From JTS-RE37 sp041744575 (lineage in GTDB: Bacteria; Bacteroidota; Bacteroidia; Flavobacteriales; Flavobacteriaceae): a stretch of 64,000 nucleotides of DNA. Location of the stretch: the NCBI GenBank assembly GCA_041744575.1, contig JBGTKP010000040.1, positions 1-64,000 of the forward strand, read 5' to 3'. This document shows, one piece after another, positions 1 through 8,201 of this stretch (position 1 is the first letter of the stretch; each line of letters starts with the position of its first letter). A model generated the notes under the pieces. It made no database searches, was not told where the DNA came from, and saw only the letters and a list, made by a program, of their open reading frames with translations. The translations under genes and the position numbers were made by a program.

Positions 1-489
1 ATCTGCCTGTACGGTAACGCCTTTCACATCCCGAACATTGAAATCATCTGAAAAGGTAAATTCTGTTTCTGCGTCATTAAAGTCAAGGCTGATGCTCTGT
101 GCAAAGCAACCGGCGATGAGGGTAAGGGAAGATCCAGCCAATTTCCATGTGCCATCTGTGCGTCCTTTTTGATCACAGCTATCGGCGGTTTGTCGCTGTA
201 ACAGCGCATAATTCCGGGCGCTTCCAAACTGATAGACAAGATCCCTCTGACAAGGTGAGTACTGCACAAAAATATCTGTTATAGGATTATCTTCATCGTC
301 ATCCGTTACATCTATGGCCTTATCTGAAACGATGGCAGACAGGGCCCACTGTCCGACCAGCTTTTCTTCAGCAGCTCCCAACGCTCCGGTAAATGGGATG
401 GGACAGTCATTTTCGTATTCGGGAGTACAACTCAATATCCCACCTATTAACAGACAGAGGCTAAGTATGGCATACACAACTTTTCTCAT
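1..489 (-). CDS. Lipocalin-like lipoprotein, C-terminus cut by window edge
   Basis: Reading down from an ATG at 489, the frame stays open for 163 codons to base 1, so the 3' end lies outside the window. The N-terminus has Lys/Arg, then a hydrophobic stretch ending in a lipobox (ILSC, Cys21), which predicts export and lipidation. The mature part has the pattern of small Bacteroidota lipocalin-like lipoproteins: a GQWALSAI-type first strand, a cysteine pair and a later GTWKLAGSSLTL strand. Function is unknown. It may be a surface or periplasmic lipoprotein. The assignment to a lipocalin-like/DUF5004-type fold is by pattern only; the lipoprotein call is firmer. Confidence 0.7.
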   Translation of the reverse strand, partial: MRKVVYAILSLCLLIGGILSCTPEYENDCPIPFTGALGAAEEKLVGQWALSAIVSDKAIDVTDDDEDNPITDIFVQYSPCQRDLVYQFGSARNYALLQRQTADSCDQKGRTDGTWKLAGSSLTLIAGCFAQSISLDFNDAETEFTFSDDFNVRDVKGVTVQAD

Positions 490-631
490 AATTGAAAACA
501 TATTGAAGGTTCCTGTTAATGATGTTAGGGCTGTAAAAAGGTTGCATGGAATTCCCAATAAAATTTGAATCCCAAACCAAATGCAGCTTTTGAAAAGGTC
601 ATCAAAGGATATGGGTACCTAATGATAAAAA

Positions 632-991
632 TCAGACAACCTGTTCTGAAGATTGCTTCACGAGAGATGCGACCTGCCGATTCAGTTGCCGTAGTCCGGC
701 CAGTTTCTTCTCAAGGGTTGCGATAATATCGGACTCACTGTTCCCGGCCGCCTGCGCTACAAAGGACAATACACGCAAATCCAGGGTTTCTTTATTACTG
801 ACATAATATTTAATGGCCTCATCTGTAAGTTGGTCTGCCCTGATCCCAAGGCTCGTTCTGGTGAGTTCTGCCCGGCGGGCGATACTTCTCCGGGTATCCG
901 ATCCCCGCGACGGGGCATACAGTATCCCTAATCCCAACCCAATAATACCCCCTGTTAAGAGCCCTGCAAATAACTTCTGACTTTGTTTCAT
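632..991 (-). CDS. YtxH domain small membrane protein
   Basis: 119 residues. A short polar start is followed by one Gly-rich membrane segment (about residues 8-26, LLTGGIIGLGLGILYAP), and then directly by a charged Arg/Asp-rich stretch. That membrane-segment-then-YAPxxG(x)xxR arrangement is the hallmark of the YtxH family. The C-terminal half is predicted helical. YtxH proteins are general-stress proteins of unknown mechanism. The gene is monocistronic and has a well-formed promoter just upstream (1013-1045), which places the start codon about 15 nt after the expected transcript start. Confidence 0.8.
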   Translation of the reverse strand: MKQSQKLFAGLLTGGIIGLGLGILYAPSRGSDTRRSIARRAELTRTSLGIRADQLTDEAIKYYVSNKETLDLRVLSFVAQAAGNSESDIIATLEKKLAGLRQLNRQVASLVKQSSEQVV

Positions 992-1012
992 CCTGATAAT
1001 TTAATTCACTTT

Positions 1013-1045
1013 CAAAGGTAGATGATGATGTTCTAATGCCGGCAA
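1013..1045 (-). promoter_or_regulatory. Bacteroidota-type promoter for the YtxH gene
   Basis: On the minus strand a TTG (1043-1045) lies 22 nt before TACCTTTG (1013-1020), matching the Bacteroidota -33 TTG / -7 TAnnTTTG pattern. Transcription would begin near 1005, just before the ATG at 991. Confidence 0.55.
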
Positions 1046-1220
1046 CGTTGAGAGAATCTTAACGAATCAGCAGATACGGGGGCTTCTTTGGAATCTGCGT
1101 ATTGGTTTCGGGGTCCTACTCCAGGCTGTCAGGTTCGACGTTCAATCCTGCAGCAGTGACGTCCAAGATGGACAGAAGAGTCCTTTCACACATTTTCTTT
1201 ACCTTAGCGTGCCATTCTGA

Positions 1221-2600
1221 ATGATGAGATCCACAAAAGCTGAAAATTACGAATCCGAACGACTCAAACAGCTTTCCAGCTACAGAATTCTCGACAGTCT
1301 TAGCGAAAAGGACTACGAAGACATCACTTTTATGGCTTCGCTCATCTGTGAAGTTCCCATCGCCATGATCAGTTTTATAGATGCCGACAGGCAATGGTTT
1401 AAATCGTTCCGGGGCGTGGAAAATGCCGAAACCTCAAGGGAATATTCCTTTTGCGCCCAGGCCATCAGGTCTTCAGAGCCCCTCATCGTCCCTGATTCCC
1501 GTATCGATGAGCGATTTAAGGATAACCCTTTTGTCACCGGAGATCCCAATATTGTATTTTATGCCGGGGTCCCCCTCATCACGGAAGACGGATACGGTTT
1601 GGGAACCGTTTGTGTAATTGATAATAAGCCCAGGAACCTTACTGAGAATCAGCTTAAAGCTCTTGAAATTCTCTCCCGGCAGGTAACCAATCTGCTCAAA
1701 GTCCGACGACTCAATATTCATTTAAACGAGATCATGGAAAGTCTGGAAATGGAGAATAAGAGCCTCGCCCATGACAGGACACAGCTGGGACTGAACCTCG
1801 AAAATTTCATTGCAACCAGGGTAACCGAAATCGCCCAGCAAAACAGTGTTCTTGATAAAATGAACCGGGAGTTGCAGACCTTTAATTTTATTACGAGCCA
1901 CCATTTACAGGAACCCCTTAGGAAAATACAGACTTTTAGCTCTATTCTGAAGGAATCGGAAAGGGATAGATTTTCAGAAAAAGGCCGTGACTATCTAGGT
2001 AAAATCGATAAGTCTGCCCTGCGCCTGAGATCCCTGATCCGCGACCTCCTGACCTATACACACATTTCCTCTGATAACAACACCTATCGGGAAGAGAATT
2101 TTAGTGCCATGGTAGCGGATGTACAAAAAGAACTTTTGGCTGAGATAAGGGAAAAAAATGCGGAGATTATCATTGACAGTGATTGTGATGTTATTGTAAT
2201 CCCGCTACAGTTCCGTCAATTATTGTCCAACCTGATGGCCAATTCGTTGAAATTTACGAGGCCCGAAGTCACTCCGGTTTTGAGACTCGCATGCGAATCG
2301 AGGTGTGGAAAAGAGTTTCCGAATCCCGGCCTGGAGCCGGAAACCATTTATTTCAGAATCACAGTGACAGATAATGGCCAGGGTTTTGACAATCGCCACA
2401 AAGAAACGATCTTCGAGATGTTCCAGACTACTGATCAGCATTATGGAACGGGGATCGGTTTGGCCCTGGTCAAAAAGATCCTGGAAAACCACGAAGGATT
2501 AATTGATGCGAATAGTGTACGGAACAAGGTCACCACTTTTACCATATATATTCCGAAACAGACCAGAAAAATCAGACCGCTCGTCAGTCATCCGGGCTGA
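1221..2600 (+). CDS. GAF-domain sensor histidine kinase
   Basis: 459 residues, soluble, with no signal peptide or membrane segment. Residues about 20-160 form a GAF domain of the type ending in GLGTVCVID. A helical linker spans about 165-222. The phosphoacceptor box SHHLQEPLRKI places the phosphorylated His at 227 and resembles the phytochrome/PAS-type kinases with SHDLQEPLR. The ATPase part shows the N box (LLSNLMANSLKF), the G1 box (DNGQGF) and GTGIGLAL. It should autophosphorylate in response to a small ligand or redox cue sensed by GAF. No response regulator lies beside it. A start one codon later is equally possible (two Met codons at the beginning). Confidence 0.88.
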   Translation: MMRSTKAENYESERLKQLSSYRILDSLSEKDYEDITFMASLICEVPIAMISFIDADRQWFKSFRGVENAETSREYSFCAQAIRSSEPLIVPDSRIDERFKDNPFVTGDPNIVFYAGVPLITEDGYGLGTVCVIDNKPRNLTENQLKALEILSRQVTNLLKVRRLNIHLNEIMESLEMENKSLAHDRTQLGLNLENFIATRVTEIAQQNSVLDKMNRELQTFNFITSHHLQEPLRKIQTFSSILKESERDRFSEKGRDYLGKIDKSALRLRSLIRDLLTYTHISSDNNTYREENFSAMVADVQKELLAEIREKNAEIIIDSDCDVIVIPLQFRQLLSNLMANSLKFTRPEVTPVLRLACESRCGKEFPNPGLEPETIYFRITVTDNGQGFDNRHKETIFEMFQTTDQHYGTGIGLALVKKILENHEGLIDANSVRNKVTTFTIYIPKQTRKIRPLVSHPG

Positions 2601-2640
2601 GCTACAAAGGAATTAAGGGAGAAAGGCAAATGTGCCGGGG

Positions 2641-3627
2641 TCAGGCCGACTTCTCAATCAATTTTTTGGTGGCCTTTATGCCTTCCTCATTGCTTAAATA
2701 GCCCGTTTGTCCGGCCATATTCATAAGGCCGCCCTCGTATTCAATCCCAACGATCCCTTTGAATCCGGATTTCTTGATGATCTTAAAAATCCTCTGGAAA
2801 TCCAATTCGGTTTCATTGCCCTGAGCGTCAAATTTGTGCGTTTTCGCACTCACTCCTTTGGCATAGGGCATCAACTTCTCGATACCTTTGTAAGGATCAT
2901 ATTGTTCCAGACATCGGGTATTCATATATCCCTGAATATCCAGGGTTTCCGGCTTGGTACGGTTGACACAGAAATTGCCGAAATCAGGCAATACTCCCGC
3001 CCTGGTGTGATTGACGGTTTTCATAATACCTGCCAGCCATTCCCCGTTACAGGAGATCCCTACATGATTTTCAACAATAATATTGAGGTCGTTGCTTTCG
3101 CCATATTCAAGCAGTTTTGCATATCCTTCCAAAGCAGCCTCTCTTACCTCATCAGGACTGCCTTCCTGGTCAATGCTGCCCAAATTCACCCGAATGGCAT
3201 CACAGCCAATCATTTTGGCGGCATCCACCCATTTGTAATGACTTTCGACAGCATGGTCTCGTTTGACCTTGTCGAGATCGGCTATATTTTCATCATCCAC
3301 CATGATCAGGTTATTCTTTACCCCAAGATCATCGGTTCGCCGCTTCAGCTCTTTAAAAAAAGTCGTATCTGTCGCCTTATCTGCGAAAAACATGGACACA
3401 TATTCCACTATATCTACGCCGAATTCCTTTTTGGCACGTTCGGGGAATGTCAGGGTATCGTGTTTTCCTGAGAAGAATTCAGATGCCAGTGAAAACTGAG
3501 CCAGTGAAATCGGATATGGGATTTTTGGTGAGGAGGCATAAAGGCTCACAGGCAGAGCGGTTAACAACCCTGCTCCCATGGCAGCCTTTCCGGACTGCCT
3601 GATAAATCTTCTACGACTGGGATTCAT
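2641..3627 (-). CDS. Exported sugar phosphate isomerase/epimerase-like TIM barrel protein
   Basis: 328 residues from the ATG at 3627; an alternative ATG three codons upstream gives 331. The N-terminus carries a twin-arginine type signal (SRRRFIRQ followed by a hydrophobic AMGAGLLTALPVSLYA), so export in folded form is likely. The rest fits an AP-endonuclease-2-like / xylose-isomerase-like TIM barrel. Acidic and His ligands are spread over strands (NLGSIDQ, IVENHVG, LPDFGNF, GIEYEG), which suggests a metal-binding active site. The substrate cannot be read from the sequence; members are annotated as sugar phosphate isomerase/epimerase without experimental support. It stands alone and converges on the upstream kinase gene. 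Confidence 0.8.
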   Translation of the reverse strand: MNPSRRRFIRQSGKAAMGAGLLTALPVSLYASSPKIPYPISLAQFSLASEFFSGKHDTLTFPERAKKEFGVDIVEYVSMFFADKATDTTFFKELKRRTDDLGVKNNLIMVDDENIADLDKVKRDHAVESHYKWVDAAKMIGCDAIRVNLGSIDQEGSPDEVREAALEGYAKLLEYGESNDLNIIVENHVGISCNGEWLAGIMKTVNHTRAGVLPDFGNFCVNRTKPETLDIQGYMNTRCLEQYDPYKGIEKLMPYAKGVSAKTHKFDAQGNETELDFQRIFKIIKKSGFKGIVGIEYEGGLMNMAGQTGYLSNEEGIKATKKLIEKSA

Positions 3628-3798
3628 AAAATACATTTTTTGGTCTGGTCAATATAAGGCGATCTTTTGAATTCCGGAACAACCGACTGTAAAGTGACAA
3701 ATGTTTTATACCTCAACGCTTTGTTGGTAACCCCACTCCTTACGGCACTGTTCTTGTGTTAGATTACTTGATAGAAAACAACCGAAATCTCACCCCCC

Positions 3799-4239
3799 AT
3801 GCTTCTTAAAACGCTGCTTTGCTTCCTGATTTGGTTTCAGATCCTGCAGGCTCAGACGGATCATTATGCAGGCACCTACACCTTCCGCTATGATCTTCCG
3901 AAAGGAGAAGTTTTGGCTGACACCCTGCAATTATATCCCGGGGGTACTTTCTATTATAGCAGCTACCGGAATATTCCATGTGCTATTTGTTCGGAAGAAC
4001 TTTTATATGCCAATGGACAATGGAAGGCATCTGAGAATCATCTTATTATTTTTACTGCCGACTCAATAAAAGGTGTCGGGAATCCCGAATTTCTTAACCT
4101 CAACAATACCAGTGCCAGGTACCTGGGTAAATCGAAACGGCACTTAGGCAGTACTCCAGTCAGGACCTCCGTTAAATTCCTCCGGTCCGGTATTTTCTGG
4201 CTAAAAGGTCGGGAACTTTTCAGGACCGACCGACCTTAA
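3799..4239 (+). CDS. Secreted protein of unknown function
   Basis: 146 residues. It begins with a hydrophobic signal peptide (LLKTLLCFLIWFQILQAQ, cleavage expected near residue 19). The mature part is predicted beta-rich (HYAGTYTFRYDLPKGEVLADTL, GGTFYYSS) with a CAIC motif near residue 61 that could form a disulfide or bind metal. I do not recognise the family. The small beta-rich domain loosely resembles NlpE-like or lipocalin-like periplasmic proteins. It has its own intergenic region on both sides. Confidence 0.6.
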   Translation: MLLKTLLCFLIWFQILQAQTDHYAGTYTFRYDLPKGEVLADTLQLYPGGTFYYSSYRNIPCAICSEELLYANGQWKASENHLIIFTADSIKGVGNPEFLNLNNTSARYLGKSKRHLGSTPVRTSVKFLRSGIFWLKGRELFRTDRP

Positions 4240-4470
4240 TATTCCCGGTTGCATCTATAGATGTCAAAGCTTCTCCTTCCTTCATCGCGACAATTCACGG
4301 GTCTTCTCCTGCTGATTTTTAACATCAGAAGTGTAACCTTTTAAGGAAAATTATTACCTACCTATATCCGGGAACCTCAAAAAATAATGCAAAAATTGAG
4401 GCCGGGAAACGCAAGGAAATCAGAAATGATCGTCTTTATAATTGAAGACCGGCTTAAAACAATCTTTTAC

Positions 4471-5010
4471 ATGACCACGGAGAGCGGAAACAGGAAGAAA
4501 CTCCAGGAATTTTTCGGGAGGGAATACCAGTCGCTCAAGGCCTATGTAAACTCGAGCCTCCGGGAGAATATACATACGGATGCTGGGGATATTGTTCAGG
4601 AGGTAGCTTTGAAGTTGTTTACCGGGGCTGACAGTTATTTACCGATCAATAATGTCGCCGGCTACGTTTACTATGCCATTAAAAACAAAATCATTGATGT
4701 AATGAGACACAACAAACGTGCGAAAACAGACCTGGAAAACGGTGAAGGCAAATTACTTGAATTTGCCGAGCTTATCTATGACACAGACGATCCTACTTAT
4801 ACAGAGCATATGAAACAGGAACTAAAGGACGCCATTTTAGGCCTGAAACCGGATTACAGAGAGATCATTCTAGCCATCGACTTTGGAGGAATGAGTTACC
4901 GGGATGTTGCCGAAGAAACAGGAATTCCCGAAGGTACTCTGATGTCTCGCCGACACAGGGCGATCTCACTCCTTTATAAGAAACTGGAAATTCAAATACT
5001 AAAAACTTAA
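4471..5010 (+). CDS. RNA polymerase sigma factor, sigma-70 family (ECF-like)
   Basis: 179 residues from the ATG at 4471 (MTTESGNRKK). An upstream ATG at 4387 would add 28 residues that do not look like sigma region 2. Region 2 is visible around GDIVQEVALKLFTG and GYVYYAIKNKIIDVMRHNKR. Region 4 is visible at LKPDYREIILAIDFGGMSYRDVAEETGIPEGTLMSRRHRAISLL, a typical helix-turn-helix. The product would redirect RNA polymerase to a small regulon. No anti-sigma factor is recognisable next to it, but a membrane protein gene follows after 14 nt and could be co-transcribed. Confidence 0.85.
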   Translation: MTTESGNRKKLQEFFGREYQSLKAYVNSSLRENIHTDAGDIVQEVALKLFTGADSYLPINNVAGYVYYAIKNKIIDVMRHNKRAKTDLENGEGKLLEFAELIYDTDDPTYTEHMKQELKDAILGLKPDYREIILAIDFGGMSYRDVAEETGIPEGTLMSRRHRAISLLYKKLEIQILKT

Positions 5011-5024
5011 TCAAATCAGCTAAC

Positions 5025-5447
5025 ATGTCACAATTTTTTAAACACAGGATGCGTCGTAAGTCGCCCGGGGAAATAGCTGGCTGGATACTGCTGGGAATCA
5101 TTGCTTTTACAGGTTTCGCCCTGCTGTTCGGGTTTGCCATCATGTGGCTTTGGAACTGGCTGATGCCTGCAGTTTTCGGTCTCCCCACCGTTAATTACTG
5201 GCAGGCCGTCGGGATCTTTATCATCTTCAAGTTGCTCTTCGGAGGGTGTGGGGGGGGTAGCCGCTTCCGCCGCGGAGGCAGGTCCAGGGCACGTTGCGGA
5301 GAAAACGACAGGGACTTTTCTAAATGGAAGTATTACGACGAATATTGGAAAGAGGAAGGCGATGAAGCGTATAAAGCTTACATATCAAGAAGGACGTACC
5401 CGACAGGTGGCGATGACCCGGAGCGATACAAGAGAAACAATGAATGA
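5025..5447 (+). CDS. Small membrane protein with Gly/Arg-rich cytoplasmic tail
   Basis: 140 residues. Two hydrophobic segments (about 18-47 and 57-72) are followed by a low-complexity GGCGGGSRFRRGGRSR stretch and then an acidic, Tyr-rich tail (KWKYYDEYWKEEGDEAYKAY). It starts 14 nt after the sigma factor gene, so it is probably in the same transcript, and its stop overlaps the next gene. It could act as a membrane partner or target of the sigma factor, but no anti-sigma motif is visible. The family is not recognised with confidence. Confidence 0.7.
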   Translation: MSQFFKHRMRRKSPGEIAGWILLGIIAFTGFALLFGFAIMWLWNWLMPAVFGLPTVNYWQAVGIFIIFKLLFGGCGGGSRFRRGGRSRARCGENDRDFSKWKYYDEYWKEEGDEAYKAYISRRTYPTGGDDPERYKRNNE

Positions 5448-5697
5448 GATCGATTTTGAACACTGTAACAATCCCCATATGAAACTCCTTATTTTCCGAA
5501 CGAATATCGGAACAAAGAAAAAAGTAAAGTCCCTGCATCCGGTCTTCCAGGATTATGACCCGATTATGCGCTGGACCGTAGACACCGAAGACAGAGATCA
5601 TGTACTCCGGATAGAAGCGGCGGAACATTTGGAAGAATGGCAGGTGATCCGCCTTTTAAACAAGCGTGGCTTTCATTGCGAACCCCTCGAAGATTAG
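5440..5697 (+). CDS. Small HMA-like fold protein without metal-binding cysteines
   Basis: 85 residues from the ATG at 5440, which overlaps the preceding gene by 8 nt. A start at 5479 (MKLLIFRTNI) would give 72 residues and begin exactly at the first predicted strand. The strand-helix-strand pattern (KLLIFRTNI, VKSLHPVFQDYDPIMRWTVD, HVLRIEA, WQVIRLLNKRGFHCEPLED) resembles the ferredoxin-like fold of heavy-metal-associated domains. The CxxC that would bind metal is absent. Such degenerate HMA-like proteins are common in Bacteroidota. Role unknown; translational coupling to the sigma factor operon is likely. Confidence 0.65.
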   Translation: MNEIDFEHCNNPHMKLLIFRTNIGTKKKVKSLHPVFQDYDPIMRWTVDTEDRDHVLRIEAAEHLEEWQVIRLLNKRGFHCEPLED

Positions 5698-5777
5698 CGT
5701 GACAAGGCTTCGTTGCAGAAGGAAATCTCAGTCGGATGAATTATATTTATAAGGGCGGAAAAATCCTTCAGAAAAAC

Positions 5778-6188
5778 ATGCATACCACCAATTACACGGA
5801 CACCTTTATTTTGGTGGCGGAGGACTGCCCCGTCTCATCCGGAACGGAACCTCCATTGCGCAATGGAATGCCCACCCTGGCCACCCGGCAATTTCAGTTA
5901 ATGATAGAACATCCTTATGGCTACACCTCAGATCAGCTTCTGTTTCAGATATATTCAGATCGGATCGATCTTCCTGAATCGGAATGGGAAGAGGCCAGGA
6001 AATCCTTTTTTTCAAGGGGCCAACCGTGCCTGCGTGCATCACCCCTTTCAAAACGTTATGGCTGGGGCATCCATAGTGATACCGGGAGCTATATCGCACT
6101 ATATGGGATGGAAACCGACCTTTATGCACGTTATGCCAAAAATAAAGAGATGCAATGCCTGAAAGCCATGCGTAATTCAAGGAAATAA
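5778..6188 (+). CDS. DUF6157 family protein
   Basis: 136 residues from the ATG at 5778 (MHTTNYTDTFILVAEDCPV). An upstream in-frame ATG at 5736 adds 14 residues that do not fit the family start. The sequence has the family's typical opening, the PTLATRQFQLMIEHPYGYTSDQLLF block and a closing GSYIALYGMETDLYARY block. It is soluble and has no signal peptide. The biochemical role of DUF6157 proteins is not established. It sits 18 nt before a methyltransferase gene, so the two are probably co-expressed. Confidence 0.8.
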   Translation: MHTTNYTDTFILVAEDCPVSSGTEPPLRNGMPTLATRQFQLMIEHPYGYTSDQLLFQIYSDRIDLPESEWEEARKSFFSRGQPCLRASPLSKRYGWGIHSDTGSYIALYGMETDLYARYAKNKEMQCLKAMRNSRK

Positions 6189-6206
6189 AATTATTCAACT
6201 TTTCTT

Positions 6207-7043
6207 ATGGATGGATTAAGTGAAAGTATTGAAGCCCACTATCACACCAACGACCTGTTTCTGACTATCCTCCAGCGCCTGAAGGAGCTTCGGATCGATG
6301 CCAGTGCAGTGACACGTGCGGATATTTCCGGAGTAGACGAATTCCATGTTCGCGGAGCACAAGTATCCAAAGAGTTGGCTGCTACCATTCCTCTCGAAGG
6401 AGCCCGGATACTGGATGTGGGTTGTGGCCTGGGTGGACCCTGTCGGATGCTGGCCGGTGATTATGGCTGTGACGTAACCGGGATCGATCTCAGCGCTGAA
6501 TTCATTCGAACAGCCAAAAAGTTGTCGGAGTTGTTGCATCTGGCCCATAAAACTACTTTCATACAGGGGAATGCCACAGAGTTGCCTTTTGAAGATCACA
6601 GTTTTGATGTGGTCTGGACACAGCACGTGCAAATGAATATCAGCGACAAGGATGCCTTTTATTCAGAGACCTCCCGCGTCCTGAAACCGGGCGGGTATTT
6701 TCTCTATTACGACATTTTCAGAAAGGGAAGTGGGGAAATAGAATTTCCACTACCCTGGGCTACCAACCCGGAAATGAGTTTCCTGAGTCAGCCCACGGTC
6801 ATGAACCTCTTACTCAAAGGCCAGGGTCTGAATGCGATTTCCACTGTGGACCAGACAGATGCCGGAGTGCGCTTTTTCGAAGATTTGTTACCGACACTTA
6901 GTACCGGCGGGCTTCAAAAACCAGGTTTAGGGATGCTGATGGGGCCAAATGCGAAAATAAAAATTCAAAACCTCCTCGGCGGATTGAATTCAGGAAATAT
7001 CCTCCTGCAAAGCGGGGGGTATTTCAAAGAAGTCCGTGAGTGA
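6207..7043 (+). CDS. Class I SAM-dependent methyltransferase
   Basis: 278 residues. Motif I is clear (ARILDVGCGLGGPCRML, about residues 65-81), followed by an acidic residue at the end of strand 2 (VTGIDLS). Post-motif signals follow: GNATELPFEDHSFDVVWTQHVQMNI and RVLKPGGYFLYYD. This belongs to the UbiE / glycine-sarcosine type methyltransferase group acting on small molecules. The substrate is not deducible. The C-terminal extension after residue 180 shapes the acceptor pocket. It follows the DUF6157 gene closely in the same orientation. Confidence 0.85.
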   Translation: MDGLSESIEAHYHTNDLFLTILQRLKELRIDASAVTRADISGVDEFHVRGAQVSKELAATIPLEGARILDVGCGLGGPCRMLAGDYGCDVTGIDLSAEFIRTAKKLSELLHLAHKTTFIQGNATELPFEDHSFDVVWTQHVQMNISDKDAFYSETSRVLKPGGYFLYYDIFRKGSGEIEFPLPWATNPEMSFLSQPTVMNLLLKGQGLNAISTVDQTDAGVRFFEDLLPTLSTGGLQKPGLGMLMGPNAKIKIQNLLGGLNSGNILLQSGGYFKEVRE

Positions 7044-7168
7044 CACCCTGCCAAATAGAACGATTGAAGCCGCTGCTCAGGCCGTTTAAAAAAAGACCGG
7101 CTTATCCTTCAACCAAATGATGTAATTCCTCAATTTGTTACAGGCTAAGAGTGGCTGACAGAGGCAGA

Positions 7169-7285
7169 TCAGGCCTTATCCTTTGAATCCGAATCGCCTG
7201 TGCTCCGGTGAATGTAGAGAGTAAAAAGACACGCTAATACAAAGCATATCGCAAAGAAGCTAAAGAGCACGATATAATTCTCCAT
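7169..7285 (-). CDS. Small single-pass membrane protein, 38 residues
   Basis: An ATG at 7285 opens a 38-codon frame ending in TGA at 7169-7171. The product begins MENYIVLFSFF and has one hydrophobic segment of about 22 residues with two Cys. A short charged tail follows (HRSTGDSDSKDKA). A GGAAAA stretch lies about 10-15 nt upstream. The clean organisation of a membrane segment plus a charged C-tail makes coding plausible. No family is recognised. It lies alone between the methyltransferase and the HTCS regulator genes; the remaining bases of the 7044-7463 gap show nothing I can name. Confidence 0.5.
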   Translation of the reverse strand: MENYIVLFSFFAICFVLACLFTLYIHRSTGDSDSKDKA

Positions 7286-7463
7286 ATGTAGGAATTTTCC
7301 GTAAACATACGCAATATTTGGAGAGCCCGCTATTTTTACCCTTGATTTTCGACCAATCTACCTCCGGGGAGAAGTTTTGTTCCGGGCCGAAAGCTGGTAT
7401 TCGGCTTTTGATAGCCGCATTTGCCTGTATTTAAGGAGATTGGAGTGTAAACACAGTTGCTTT

Positions 7464-8198
7464 TTAATTATTGTCTGCCTTTCTTTTATGCTGATAAGCG
7501 GATGGCGTCAAATCAAAAAGCGCTTTGAAACATTTCGCAAAGTAAGAAATATTGTTAAAGCCCACCAGATAGGCAATCTGAGTGATGGTGTCCGCCTCCT
7601 GGTCAATCAGCTGAGCGGCGCGTTTTAAACGAAAGTTCCTCATGACCTCTCCCGGAGCTTCGCCGGTAATTGCCTTCAATTTCCGGTGCAATTGGGTTTT
7701 ACTCATGCCCAGCGCATCCTGCATGTCAGGAACTCCAAAATTTGAATCGGAGTACTTTGATTCCAGTAGTTCCAGGACATTTTCCATAAACCGCTGATCC
7801 AATGACGTGACGGTGATCCTTTTAGGGGTTACCTGCTGGCTGAGGTCTGAATAAAGTGATCTCAGACGTCTGCGTTGCTCAATTAAATTGGATATCCTTA
7901 CCAGAAGTTCCCTGGCTTCAAAAGGTTTAGTGAGATAATCATCCGCCCCGGTTTCCAGCCCTTCTATCTTATTTTCTATTCCTGCTTTTGCGGTAAGCAT
8001 GATAACAGGAATATGGCTCGTCTGGAGCTCAGACTTTATTTTTTTGCACAGTTCAATTCCGTCCATCCTGGGCATCATGAGATCTGTGATTATCAGATCC
8101 GGGGGTCTGGCCAGGGCCTTCCGGAAACCGGCTTCCCCGTTCCCGGCCTCAATTACCCTGTAGTATGACGTCAGATGTTTCCGTAGGAAGTAACGCAT
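7464..8198 (-). CDS. Response regulator/AraC C-terminal part of a split HTCS regulator
   Basis: 244 residues. It starts inside a receiver domain (MRYFLRKHLTSYYRV), carries the phospho-accepting Asp39 (DLIITDLMMPRMDG), the switch Thr (MLTAK) and the Lys (TKPFEA), and ends with an AraC-type double helix-turn-helix (TITQIAYLVGFNNISYFAKCF). The receiver's first strand and acidic pair (VLLVEDH) are missing here. They are found in the same frame just upstream, at the end of the 8202-11456 gene, separated only by the codons TAG and GAG. The two frames are therefore one HTCS gene interrupted by a stop. Made alone, this product would lack part of the phosphorylation site. An AGGAG touches the ATG, so reinitiation is conceivable. 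Confidence 0.8.
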   Translation of the reverse strand: MRYFLRKHLTSYYRVIEAGNGEAGFRKALARPPDLIITDLMMPRMDGIELCKKIKSELQTSHIPVIMLTAKAGIENKIEGLETGADDYLTKPFEARELLVRISNLIEQRRRLRSLYSDLSQQVTPKRITVTSLDQRFMENVLELLESKYSDSNFGVPDMQDALGMSKTQLHRKLKAITGEAPGEVMRNFRLKRAAQLIDQEADTITQIAYLVGFNNISYFAKCFKALFDLTPSAYQHKRKADNN

Positions 8199-8201
8199 CT
8201 C

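Noticed and set aside
2707..3471. 254-codon plus-strand frame
   Set aside because: Antisense of the exported isomerase-like gene, which has a Tat signal and a consistent fold.
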